Assembly: GCF_902703175.1 (NCBI RefSeq)
Contig: NZ_CACRYJ010000021.1
Coordinates: 1 to 46,280 of the forward strand
From: Occultella aeris
GTDB taxonomy: Bacteria; Actinomycetota; Actinomycetes; Actinomycetales; Beutenbergiaceae
Length of the DNA stretch: 46,280 nt
Direction: 5' to 3'
How positions within the stretch are numbered: the first letter of the stretch is position 1; every line of letters begins with the position of its first letter. A program made the translations under genes and the position numbers. The notes beneath the pieces were generated by a model that saw only the letters and a list, made by a program, of their open reading frames with translations, was not told the DNA's origin and searched no databases. Shown piece after piece: positions 36,060 to 44,677 of this stretch.

Positions 36060-36065
36060 TAATAT
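36060..36065 (+). promoter_or_regulatory. -10 box, probable leaderless promoter
   Basis: TAATAT followed by six bases and then ATG at 36072, in an AT-rich stretch that stands out in this DNA. Transcription would start at the start codon. No certain -35 box. Confidence 0.6.
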
Positions 36066-36071
36066 TACAGG

Positions 36072-36674
36072 ATGAACCATGAGAAGCGGGTCGTCGACGC
36101 GTTGGCACCTCTCTGCGAGCCCTTGTACGACGCGCTCACTGAAGGTCGAGCACGCGCCCGCGAGCGACACCCCGAGTTCGTGGGTGAACCGGGTCTCGGA
36201 TCCGTGGTCACGCATGTCGCGAGAGGCCTCGCCCTCTACGCGCTCCGCAGCCGCGAACTCGGTCCATGGACGCTGGTGCCACAGAACAACGCAGGCATCG
36301 CACTGTCGCTAGACAGTTACTCCATCCGCGTGTTGCACCAGCTCCCTGATAAGTCAGCGCCACCGCCTGGATCCAACAGGGTTCGCCGCAGTTTCTACGG
36401 GAACGGGACGCTCGACCCAGAGATGTTTCCAGTCAGCGACAAGTTGCTAGCGCTGTGGGGCGACGATGAGAAGGGCGCGCTGATGATCCGCATCGTTCGG
36501 CCGCTCGGAGTCTGGTCTTTTGGCGCACGCCACAAGGTTGATCTCGATTTTGTACTCCCCCCGATGGCAGACGACCTCGAGGCTCTCGTCTACGACACAG
36601 CCGACGACGACATCATCATTACGATTCCCGGTGAAGAGGGTGAAACCAGTGTCGAGCACGGCGTCGGTAGCTGA
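36072..36674 (+). CDS. Unknown protein paired with an XRE-ImmA protease
   Basis: 200 residues, not recognised. The N-terminal half is helical (VVDALAPLCEPLYDALTEGR); the second half is beta-rich (GVWSFGARHKVDLDFVLPPM) and the C-terminus is acidic. No signal peptide, membrane segment or known catalytic motif. Start ATG 36072 with a leaderless-type promoter in front. Its end overlaps the following XRE-ImmA gene by 26 bases, so the two are made together, as in toxin-antitoxin or phage repressor/antirepressor pairs. It may be the partner or target of the protease; inference from gene order only. Base use is clearly less GC-rich than in the core genes. Confidence 0.7.
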   Translation: MNHEKRVVDALAPLCEPLYDALTEGRARARERHPEFVGEPGLGSVVTHVARGLALYALRSRELGPWTLVPQNNAGIALSLDSYSIRVLHQLPDKSAPPPGSNRVRRSFYGNGTLDPEMFPVSDKLLALWGDDEKGALMIRIVRPLGVWSFGARHKVDLDFVLPPMADDLEALVYDTADDDIIITIPGEEGETSVEHGVGS

Positions 36675-37788
36675 GCGAGTTCGCACGCTGCGAGAGATGC
36701 ACGGCTGGACCCAGAAGGACCTCGCTGACGCGACCGGCTTGTCTCAGCCACTCTTGTCGAGCATCGAGAAACTCCGGCGCGATGCTACGCCCGACTCGCT
36801 GCGGGCGATCGCCGAGGCGACCGAGACGCCCTTGTCGTTTTTCGAGATCGAGCCATCGAGTGTGCCGGCTGACTCCCTGCACTTCCGAAAAAACAAGACT
36901 GCCCCCGTCAGACTGACAACTCAGGTCAAGGCCTACTTCCGTGAGGCCCACCGCGTCACGACTGCGCTACTCGACAGAGTCGCGTATCCCGTTGGACAGT
37001 TCCCCTCTGCCGACGCGCGGCGCACCGCCGTCGACCAGGATGAGATCGAGGCGTTAGCCGGCGAGACCCGGCGCGCTCTCGGGATCGAGTCCCACTCGCC
37101 TATCCCCAATCTGACCCGGGCGCTTGAGAGAGCTGGAGCGATTGTATTCCGGATGGCGCTACCAGGAGTCGAGGAGAACCAGGTCATCGGCAAGGGCCAC
37201 TTCGGCATCTCCTACTGGGGTGGACCGGGCGAGCGACCAGTTATCGGCTATTTCACAGGGAGCGGTGACCGGGACCGATTCACCATCGCTCATGAACTTG
37301 GCCACGTCGTGCTCCATAGCTACCGGGAGCCTGGTGGCGACGCCGAGCGGGAAGCACACGGCTTCGCCGGCGCGCTCCTCCTGCCACGCTCCCGCGCGGT
37401 CGATCTAGTCACGCCGACGACGTCTCTGAGCGAGTTCGCACGGATCAAGGCGGCCTTCGGTATCTCGATCCAGGCGACCATCATGCGCGCCGCGAACCTC
37501 GGACTCATCGACGAAACGCGCAAGTCATCCCTAATGGTCCAACTCACTCAGCGGGGGTGGAGGAGAGCCGAGCCGGTTGACGTCGTCCACGAAGAGCCCC
37601 AACTCGTTACGAAAGCACTCATCGCTGCATGGCCCGAATCGCCTTACCGTGCCGCAGCTGAGCCACTCGCCATCCAACCGCAGGTGCTCCATTCACTCGC
37701 GCCTGCAGTTTCCTCGGCTGCGCATGGCCCATCCGGCGACGCACAGAACAACGTGACCTCGCTAGACGCGCGACGCTCACGCGCTTGA
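36649..37788 (+). CDS. XRE helix-turn-helix protein with ImmA/IrrE-type zinc metalloprotease domain
   Basis: 379 residues. N-terminal XRE/Cro DNA-binding domain (about residues 8-63; GWTQKDLADATGLSQPLLSSIE carries the HTH, shown as TQKDLADATGLSQPLLSS) and a COG2856-like peptidase domain with HELGH at 215-219 and EREAHGFAGALLLP (about 233-246), where a Glu supplies the third zinc ligand. The last ~60 residues look disordered. GTG 36649 is chosen as start because AGAGGG lies eight bases upstream; GTG 36640 is possible. Such proteins cleave or control repressors in ICEBs1-like elements, or act as toxin or antitoxin in phage defence pairs. Function here is inferred from domains. Confidence 0.85.
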   Translation: MSSTASVAERVRTLREMHGWTQKDLADATGLSQPLLSSIEKLRRDATPDSLRAIAEATETPLSFFEIEPSSVPADSLHFRKNKTAPVRLTTQVKAYFREAHRVTTALLDRVAYPVGQFPSADARRTAVDQDEIEALAGETRRALGIESHSPIPNLTRALERAGAIVFRMALPGVEENQVIGKGHFGISYWGGPGERPVIGYFTGSGDRDRFTIAHELGHVVLHSYREPGGDAEREAHGFAGALLLPRSRAVDLVTPTTSLSEFARIKAAFGISIQATIMRAANLGLIDETRKSSLMVQLTQRGWRRAEPVDVVHEEPQLVTKALIAAWPESPYRAAAEPLAIQPQVLHSLAPAVSSAAHGPSGDAQNNVTSLDARRSRA

Positions 37789-38014
37789 ACTGAAGCTACG
37801 TGATGCTGCTCAAGTGAGCGCGCAGCCTCCACCGGGGCTACGGGTCCAATCGAGGTCGCCCTCGCCAAACCCGGGCACGCCGCCTGCAATCTCCCACTTT
37901 GTGAGCGGCGCCGCCTGCGAGGAACTCACCAAGACGACCTGGGCAACCTCCCCTAACCTCCGCCCCCACCACCGAACGTGATCAGGCGCACCAGTGGCTC
38001 GGCCGAAATCCACG
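37789..38014. other. Intergenic gap between converging genes
   Basis: About 226 bases between the ImmA-type gene and the minus-strand membrane protein gene. No gene or strong hairpin was recognised. Confidence 0.4.
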
Positions 38015-38596
38015 TCACCTCTCAGCGTCGACCGCAACCGCATAGGTGTCACCGGCAGTCCCGTCGTCTGTGAACGTGTAGTCCAACTCGAGGAGGAAAC
38101 GTACAAACGGGTCGCCCACATCGTGCTGAATGCTTGGGTTCGTCAGCAAGAGCGACTCACCCTGGTGCATCCGCCGGGGCAACCGTGCATCAGAACCATG
38201 CGGCACCAACTTCTCGTCGGTGACCGCCGCGCGGGTCATGGGGTCGGCCAGGGCGGACTGGCGGAACGCGCGGCGGATACGAACGTTCTGGACGACGACT
38301 GCGTCCCCGGTCGACACGATGAGGAGACAGGCGGTGTACTCTCCCTCGGCCTTGAGCGGGGCTACAGCCACCCATCTCCCAGTGAAACTTGGCCTGATCC
38401 GAGATTGTGCAACAGCGGCAGCATGCCGCGCTGCATCTGCGGATCGCTCGGCTGCTGCCGTCGCCCGCGCGCTCTCGCTAGCGGCCTCCTTCGCGGTATC
38501 CGCCATGGACTTTGTGGTTCGGGCGTATCGGTAGGTGACCCAGAGCAGACCTACTGTGGCAAGCAGTTGGATGCCCGCCATCACATCACTAGCCAT
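38015..38596 (-). CDS. Membrane-anchored coiled-coil protein, unknown
   Basis: 193 residues from the ATG at 38596, which has GGAG nine bases upstream. One N-terminal membrane helix (MAGIQLLATVGLLWVTYRYA, residues 6-25), an Ala/Glu/Ser-rich coiled coil (about 30-65), then a soluble beta-rich domain of about 120 residues that ends EYTFTD-like (YTFTDDGTAGDTYAVAVDAE). Topology should place the soluble part in the cytoplasm. No family recognised. The open frame continues upstream through six 12-bp repeats as RWRA units, which are more likely untranslated. Single-helix proteins of this build occur in defence and abortive infection systems, but nothing here proves it. Confidence 0.65.
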   Translation of the reverse strand: MASDVMAGIQLLATVGLLWVTYRYARTTKSMADTAKEAASESARATAAAERSADAARHAAAVAQSRIRPSFTGRWVAVAPLKAEGEYTACLLIVSTGDAVVVQNVRIRRAFRQSALADPMTRAAVTDEKLVPHGSDARLPRRMHQGESLLLTNPSIQHDVGDPFVRFLLELDYTFTDDGTAGDTYAVAVDAER

Positions 38597-38605
38597 CAGT
38601 GCGCT

Positions 38606-38677
38606 CCATCGTGCTCGCCATCGTGCTCGCCATCGTGCTCGCCATCGTGCTCGCCATCGTGCTCGCCATCGTGCTAC
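38606..38677. repeat. Six tandem 12-bp repeats
   Basis: The unit CCATCGTGCTCG is repeated from 38606, 38618, 38630, 38642, 38654 and 38666; the first five are exact and the sixth changes in its last two bases. It lies in front of the membrane-anchored protein gene. In the minus-strand frame it would read as RWRA repeats, and a change in copy number would keep the frame. Confidence 0.95.
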
Positions 38678-38690
38678 CGTAGGCAACGCA

Positions 38691-38720
38691 GACCCCCCCA
38701 CACACGTGGATAAGGGGGTC
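38691..38720 (-). terminator. Terminator-like hairpin after the DUF3800 gene
   Basis: GACCCCC (38691-38697) pairs with GGGGGTC (38714-38720), with CCAC/GTGG inside. Located 16 bases after the DUF3800 stop on the minus strand and before the 12-bp repeats. No U-tract. Confidence 0.5.
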
Positions 38721-38735
38721 TAGCTGTTTCTCCGG

Positions 38736-39440
38736 CTAGATTGCTTGAGCGCCTCGGGCCGGATCCCTCTCTGCTAGGAACGTGGAATACCACTCCCAGG
38801 CAAACTCGTTCCGTGCGTGCCGGTCAATAGTGACGTTCGCACTCCAAGCCACGAGGTCCGCCATCTGAATCAGTTGCGACGCCTTGGAGTCGAGGTGAAC
38901 TGCGTCCTCGATCACTCTGCGCGCCGCGAGCTTTAATCCTCGGTGGGTCGAGCGATACGAGCCGTCTGTGCCATCGCCGTCCATGAACACGATTCCGAGG
39001 GAACCTGAGTCGGCCAGTTCGCGCTCGAACCTCTCGATTAAGGCACCGTAGGCCTCCTGCTTCGTACGTGCGAGCTGCTCGGGTGCACCCCGCCGCCACA
39101 CCGCGCCAACCTTCAGGCCCTCCGTGCACCGGAGCGTCTCCAGGCACTGGTCGGCAACTTCGCGACCAAAGTCCTTCCAGTACTCGACGCCTTTGTGCAC
39201 ATGGCGGTCTGGAAGTTGCTTGGAGATCCTGCCACGGCCATTGGCATACTCAGTAGTGTGCAGTTCCTGGGTGAGAGGAATTCCGAACTCCCGCCACAAC
39301 CGCTTACGCGTATCGAGCCAGCAGCGAAGTACGCCGGCCCATCGATCTGGAGCGAACTCGACCCATCCGTATACGACAGTCCCCTCCTGCGGGTGGCCCG
39401 AGTCGTCAACGTAGATCATGCGATCGAGGTGGTCTGGCAT
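38736..39440 (-). CDS. DUF3800 domain protein
   Basis: 234 residues. YVDDSGHPQ near the N-terminus (about residues 9-17), FMDGDGTDG in the middle and LIQMADLVAWSAN near the C-terminus are the conserved acidic positions of DUF3800, a family with an RNase H-like fold that is often found in mobile and defence islands. Nuclease activity is suspected for the family but not shown by this sequence. Start ATG 39440 (MPDHLDRMIYVDD) is chosen so that the domain begins near the N-terminus; the longer frame adds unlikely sequence. Same strand as the membrane-anchored gene but separated from it by a hairpin and repeats. Confidence 0.82.
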   Translation of the reverse strand: MPDHLDRMIYVDDSGHPQEGTVVYGWVEFAPDRWAGVLRCWLDTRKRLWREFGIPLTQELHTTEYANGRGRISKQLPDRHVHKGVEYWKDFGREVADQCLETLRCTEGLKVGAVWRRGAPEQLARTKQEAYGALIERFERELADSGSLGIVFMDGDGTDGSYRSTHRGLKLAARRVIEDAVHLDSKASQLIQMADLVAWSANVTIDRHARNEFAWEWYSTFLAERDPARGAQAI

Positions 39441-39822
39441 AGCGCTCACTCTATGGACAGAAGGGCAGACTCGGCTGCCAACCGCTGTAGCACGCCACGG
39501 CACATCGACCACTGGGGGCCACCTGCGGAGCGTGTGGAAACGAACTGCCGGCGGACCAGATATCGGGCGGTGTCAGATCCTTGGGTTTGAGACGGGTGTC
39601 GGCAACGGGCGAGGACCCGGGGGCGGCCTTGGGGTCGCACCACCCAGGACCCGAGCTGGCCGCCTCGGGCGTGTTGCATGCCTGGCGTGGATGTCTGGCT
39701 GCCCCGTCTGGTGCACATCCATCCCGCGGGGCCTCGGACAGATTTGGTCCTCGCTGGCGGTGGCGAGGGCGAAACTCATGAGTCAGGCGTGTCCCACTGC
39801 TATGCGCAGCATGGCCCGCCTC
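39441..39822. other. Gap with a partial copy of a diverged repeat
   Basis: About 380 bases between the DUF3800 gene and a small minus-strand gene. No convincing coding frame. It contains CCTTGGGTTTGAGACG (39579-39594), the conserved core of the repeat also seen at 40109 and 40415. Confidence 0.45.
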
Positions 39823-40014
39823 TCACCGAAGGCGTGACGCGCGCTCTTCGTTCCAAAGCGAGAACACATGCCCCTCGCCGAACTCTTGGATCACCCAGGC
39901 ACGTGCCTCATCCGGGGACGTCGCCTCCACTCGGAAGCGAAGCCCCGGTTCATCGCCGATCCAGATAATGCCGACGTACTCGACGAGGCTTGGCTTGTCA
40001 TCTTCGTTGACCAT
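39823..40014 (-). CDS. Small hypothetical protein
   Basis: 63 residues: acidic N-terminus (MVNEDDKPSLVEYVG), a strand-like IIWIGDEPGLRFRVEA, and a helical EARAWVIQEFGEG before FSLWNEERASRLR. Not recognised, but the composition is protein-like and GGGAGAG stands five to six bases before the ATG at 40014. The alpha/beta alternation suggests a small single-domain fold. Confidence 0.6.
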   Translation of the reverse strand: MVNEDDKPSLVEYVGIIWIGDEPGLRFRVEATSPDEARAWVIQEFGEGHVFSLWNEERASRLR

Positions 40015-40503
40015 TGGGCTCTCCCGGGCTCTCAGCGGAAGGGGCGAGGCAGGCGGTGCTGTCGCAGGCTATCCGATCGACCCAGTCTGATTCAGACCCC
40101 ATAGCCGCCGTTGTCGAGTTCCTCCAAGGAGCCAGAACCTTGGGTCTTGAGACGCACCGGCCGGTCGAGGACGCGGTACTGAGCCGCTCTCTGCATGCCG
40201 CTGTCCGCGACACTTAGCGCATGACGCGGTACGGCTGGCAGCACCCCTTGGGACAGCGCACGTGGAGCGAGATCCTCCGTGACCTGGACGACTCACGAAC
40301 CGGCCCCGCTGCTGCGATCGTAGAAACCACCGATAGAGAGCCCGTCGAGCCTCGAAGCCGTCGTCATCGAAGCCCGCCCGCAACGACAGGTGCTCAAGCA
40401 GGCAATCGCTCGCACGTCGTTGTTGAGTTCCTCCAACCATCCGCAACCTTGGGTTCTGAGACGCGGAGCCTTCGGAGCGACCCGCACAGCGGTCATGATG
40501 CCG
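40015..40503. other. Non-coding stretch with two copies of a diverged repeat
   Basis: About 490 bases with no frame that looks real; the open frames present are arginine-rich and lack start signals. Two related copies of a ~46-base sequence lie at 40109 and 40415 (see the repeat entry). It may be the remains of one or two decayed genes. Confidence 0.5.
40109..40462. repeat. Pair of diverged ~46-bp direct repeats
   Basis: 40109-40155 and 40417-40462 share CGTTGT(C/T)GAGTTCCTCCAA and then AACCTTGGGT and TGAGACGC after a variable gap of eight bases; about 80 percent identity by eye. A third shorter match lies at 39579-39594. On the minus strand both full copies could encode L(K/R)TQG-x-G-x-LEELNN-like ends, so they may be tails of paralogous genes. 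Confidence 0.65.
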
Positions 40504-41076
40504 CTACTCCTCGATCTCACATAGGAGGAAGCCATGGTCGGCAAACCACTGCAGTGACTCGCTGGGGCTGCCGAGATACCCGTGCCAGATCGGATTGCCG
40601 CCAACTTCTTCGAGTGTCATGTCGAGGTTGTGCGCCCGTCGCTCGGCCTCAGCGAGGACCGCTGTGTCCGTCACGCCGACGTAGTGCGGGCCATGAAGCC
40701 AGGCACGTCTCAGGATGGCGTAGCGCCCCGCCTTCAGACCCGCAACATGCTCGACGCTGGGTGCCTCGTAGTACACGAGTCCATTGTCGTTGGCGACAGC
40801 CCGGCCCACCGCATGAACGAAATGCTCAGGTTGTGTCCCGTGTCCAGAAATGTCTAAGACCTTCGTTTCCGCCCAGAGGATCCAGTGAGCGTGCGCACCC
40901 TGCTCGCTGCTGTCGACGCGCGTGTAGACCCACCGCGCGATCGCGCCGGTCAGGGTCCTGCCGGGCCCCGCGACGAGCCCGATGTCGAGGTTCCCGATCC
41001 CGAGCGCACGCAGGACGTCGCAGGCTGTCGCGGACTGCAACTGATCTACGAAGCTTCGGCGGACCAGGCTTGTCAA
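40504..41076 (-). CDS. Hypothetical protein, orphan
   Basis: 190 residues, not recognised. The mid part (WVYTRVDSSEQGAHAHWILW) and the C-terminus (LQWFADHGFLLCEIEE) are protein-like, with several conserved-looking aromatic and His residues. The frame opens with TTG at 41076, eight bases from the end of the flavoprotein gene upstream, and has no Shine-Dalgarno; the true start may lie further in, or the 5' end may have been lost when this DNA was joined to the redox cluster. No signal peptide or membrane segment. Confidence 0.55.
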   Translation of the reverse strand: MTSLVRRSFVDQLQSATACDVLRALGIGNLDIGLVAGPGRTLTGAIARWVYTRVDSSEQGAHAHWILWAETKVLDISGHGTQPEHFVHAVGRAVANDNGLVYYEAPSVEHVAGLKAGRYAILRRAWLHGPHYVGVTDTAVLAEAERRAHNLDMTLEEVGGNPIWHGYLGSPSESLQWFADHGFLLCEIEE

Positions 41077-41084
41077 TCATGCGG

Positions 41085-42164
41085 TTAGCAGACGTCGGAT
41101 GCGACCAATTCTGGCCATTGCTCGCGGAGATAGTCGACGAACGGCGGGGTCACGTCGACGCGGGCGAGCTCGTGCTGGGTGAAGGGCGGCCGCACTGGTT
41201 GCCAGCCCGGTCGGGCGGCGTGGCGGGGCCAGTCGGGATTGAAGATGGCCGCTCGCCCCAGCGCCACGAGGTCGGCGCCGTGGGCGATCAGGGCGAGTGC
41301 CTGTTCTGGTGTCCAGATGTTCCCGGCGCCGATCAACGGGACGCCGGGGATCGCCTCGCGGACGAAGTCGACGGGGTGTCGTCCGGGATCGGTCTCGGAC
41401 ATCGCTGCTGCGTCCCCGAGCGAGAGGTGCAGGTAGTCCGTGCCGTCTTCGGCCAGCCATGCTGCGACCTGAGCGGTCTCGGCCAGGTGGATGCCTCGCC
41501 GGGGGTTCTCGGGTGAGAGGCGGACGCCCACGATGAAGTCCTTCCCGACGGCTTTCCTGATGGTGTGGACGAGGTTGCGGAGGAAGCGGGCACGGCCGGC
41601 GAGGGCTCCGCCCCATGCATCGTCACGCTTGTTCTCGGTGGTGCTCAGGAATTGGGCGGGCAGGAATCCGTGGGCGGAGTGGATCTCGACACCGTGCAGG
41701 CCCGCCGTCTTCACGCGACGAGCTGCGTCGCCGTGGGCGGCGAGGATGCGTCGGATGTCGTGATCTGTGGCGGCCCTGGCTCCGGGCGCGTCAGAGGCCG
41801 AGATGCCCGGTTCCTGGGTGATCTCGAACGTGGCGCGTGATCCGGCGTGGATGAGCTGCACGACTGCCAGTGCCGGGGATGCCGCGATGCGGCGAGCGAG
41901 GTCGGTCAGGGGTGGCTCGTGTCGCGGCTCGTACAGACCCGCTTGGCCGTGCCAGGTCCGACCCTCTGGGCTGACCGCCCAGGCGCCGGTGATGACGAGA
42001 CCCGATCCACCCTCTGCTCGCCGTGCGATCCAGTCGATCTCCGCGGCGCTGAGCGTGCCGTCCTGCCCGCTTTGCTTGTTCGTCATCGGCGCCATCGCGA
42101 CTCGGTTGGTGACGTCGAAGGGCCCGACCCGGGTCGGGGTGAGCAGGAAGGACGGGTCCCTCAT
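41085..42164 (-). CDS. NADH:flavin oxidoreductase (Old Yellow Enzyme family)
   Basis: 359 residues forming a TIM-barrel FMN enzyme that reduces activated C=C bonds with NAD(P)H. Motifs: NRVAMAPMTN near residue 20, VQLIHAGSRA near 103, HSAHGFLPAQFLS with the His pair near residue 162, RLSPENPRRG near 216 and the C-terminal phosphate-binding LVALGRAAIFNPDWP. Start ATG 42164 overlaps the DUF2255 stop (ATGA). Last gene of the redox cluster. True substrate unknown; such enzymes commonly handle enones or electrophiles. Confidence 0.92.
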   Translation of the reverse strand: MRDPSFLLTPTRVGPFDVTNRVAMAPMTNKQSGQDGTLSAAEIDWIARRAEGGSGLVITGAWAVSPEGRTWHGQAGLYEPRHEPPLTDLARRIAASPALAVVQLIHAGSRATFEITQEPGISASDAPGARAATDHDIRRILAAHGDAARRVKTAGLHGVEIHSAHGFLPAQFLSTTENKRDDAWGGALAGRARFLRNLVHTIRKAVGKDFIVGVRLSPENPRRGIHLAETAQVAAWLAEDGTDYLHLSLGDAAAMSETDPGRHPVDFVREAIPGVPLIGAGNIWTPEQALALIAHGADLVALGRAAIFNPDWPRHAARPGWQPVRPPFTQHELARVDVTPPFVDYLREQWPELVASDVC

Positions 42165-42532
42165 CGTGGTGAGATCCGTACGACGGCAGCCTTGGGCCCT
42201 TCGCCCTGCATGACGGGCACGGCGGAGCTGCCGGGGTACTTCGCCTCGTACGCGGCGTCGATGGCGGCCTCGTTCTCAGCGACGGCAGCCTCGAACACGG
42301 CGTCGATGTACTGGCCGGCGACGCGGACCCGGCCAGCGCGCTGGGTGATGGCGGCCTGGTACCAGCGCGACTGCGGGCCGTTGGCCGCGCGGACGTACAC
42401 GTCCTCGCCCACGACGAGGGCCCAGGTCTCGGTATCGGTGCCGTAGGTGGTGCCGTCGGCCCGGTAAGGGGCGACGTAGAAGGCGTCGTTGTCGGTGATG
42501 CTCGCCAGCTGCTCGGCAGTCCACCCGGTCAT
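42161..42532 (-). CDS. DUF2255 family protein
   Basis: 123 residues. The WTAEQLASITDNDAFYVAPYR start, TETWALVVGEDVYVRAANGP in the middle and WYQAAITQRAGRVRV later are the typical DUF2255 arrangement (segments shown in parts). The fold resembles flavin/F420-binding split barrels, a family-level inference. Start ATG 42532 with AAGGGAG six bases upstream. Coupled with the Old Yellow Enzyme gene, so a redox-related role fits. Confidence 0.82.
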   Translation of the reverse strand: MTGWTAEQLASITDNDAFYVAPYRADGTTYGTDTETWALVVGEDVYVRAANGPQSRWYQAAITQRAGRVRVAGQYIDAVFEAAVAENEAAIDAAYEAKYPGSSAVPVMQGEGPKAAVVRISPR

Positions 42533-42578
42533 AATGCTGCTCCCTTCAGGAGATGGTTGTCGGTCGTTCTGGAGACGA

Positions 42579-43634
42579 TCAGCCGAGCTCGACGATGGCC
42601 TGCTCACTGGAGTGGACGTACCGGCCACGCTGCTTGTCGCCGAACGGCCCGTAGGGGTAGTCGTCAGGGCGGGGCTCGCTGACCTGGCTCAACCGGGCGG
42701 TCTGCTCTGGAGTGAGCTGGAGGTCACCAGCGACGAGGTTCGCTGCGAGCTGTTCCATGGTGCGTGCGCCGATGATCGGGGCGGTCACGGTTGGGCGGTC
42801 ATGCAGCCAGGCGAGAGCGACCTGGGCGGAGGTTGCCCCCAGCTCGTCAGCGACGGCTCGGACGACGTCGAGGGTCTCCCAGTTCTGCTCCTTGCCGCTG
42901 TGGGCGGAGAAGATGTGGTCGGTGAGACCACCGCCCTTCCCGGCCCGCGTGTCGGTGCTGGCGACGCTGTCGCGCCGGTACTTGCCGGTGAGGAAACCTG
43001 CCGCCAGCGGTGACCACGGCAGCAAACCGATGTTGTTGTACTGCGCAGCCGGGATGGTCTCGTACTCGATCTCGCGGACCACGAGGCTGTACTGCTGCTG
43101 CAACGTCACCGGAAGGTGCAGGCCGAGGGCCCTGGCGGTGGAGATCGCGAGCTGCATCTGCCAACCGGTGAAGTTCGACAGACCGTAGTAGTGGATCTTC
43201 CCCGCCTCTATGGCGTCGTTGAGGAAGCGGAGGGTCTCCTCGATCGGGGTCAGCGGGTCCCACCCGTGCATCTGATAGAGGTCGATGGTCTCCAGGCCCA
43301 GCCGCCGCAACGACCCGTCGAGGGCGCGGTGCAGGTGGCGGCGCGAGGTGCCGGTCTCGTTCACGTCCGGGCCGGTTCCGAAGCGCGCTTTGGTGGCCAG
43401 CACCACTCGGTCGGTGAACTCGGCGGGGCGATCGGCGAACCAACGCCCCAGGAGCTCTTCGGACGCGCCGGCGCCATAGACGTTGGCGGTGTCGACCAGA
43501 TTGCCGTCGGCTTCGACAAACCGGTCCAGGATCGTGAACGCCTCAGCCTCATCGGTCTCGGTGCCGAAGCCCATCGTGCCCAGGGCAAGGTTGGAGACGC
43601 TGATGCCGGTGCCCGGCAGGGTGCGGTACTGCAT
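42579..43634 (-). CDS. Aldo/keto reductase
   Basis: 351 residues, NADPH-dependent carbonyl reductase of the AKR superfamily. Tetrad residues are present: Asp and Tyr in VDTANVYG (about residues 47-54), Lys in ATKARFG (about 80) and His in YQMHGWDP (about 125). The C-terminal cofactor loop reads IIGARTMEQLAANL. Start ATG 43634 with AAAGGAG upstream. Part of the redox cluster, 46 bases before DUF2255. Confidence 0.92.
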   Translation of the reverse strand: MQYRTLPGTGISVSNLALGTMGFGTETDEAEAFTILDRFVEADGNLVDTANVYGAGASEELLGRWFADRPAEFTDRVVLATKARFGTGPDVNETGTSRRHLHRALDGSLRRLGLETIDLYQMHGWDPLTPIEETLRFLNDAIEAGKIHYYGLSNFTGWQMQLAISTARALGLHLPVTLQQQYSLVVREIEYETIPAAQYNNIGLLPWSPLAAGFLTGKYRRDSVASTDTRAGKGGGLTDHIFSAHSGKEQNWETLDVVRAVADELGATSAQVALAWLHDRPTVTAPIIGARTMEQLAANLVAGDLQLTPEQTARLSQVSEPRPDDYPYGPFGDKQRGRYVHSSEQAIVELG

Positions 43635-43664
43635 GTCGTGCTCCTTTCAGGGGTGGTGGTGGGG

Positions 43665-44654
<990 letters not shown>

Positions 44655-44677
44655 GTGCTTTGCTCCTATCGAGTTGG

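Noticed and set aside
38606-38677. CRISPR array
   Set aside because: Units are only 12 bp and directly adjacent without spacers; no cas genes.
40221-41516. 431-residue plus-strand frame across the orphan gene
   Set aside because: Arg/Ser-rich without any domain, no ribosome site, and it runs antisense through two better-supported genes.
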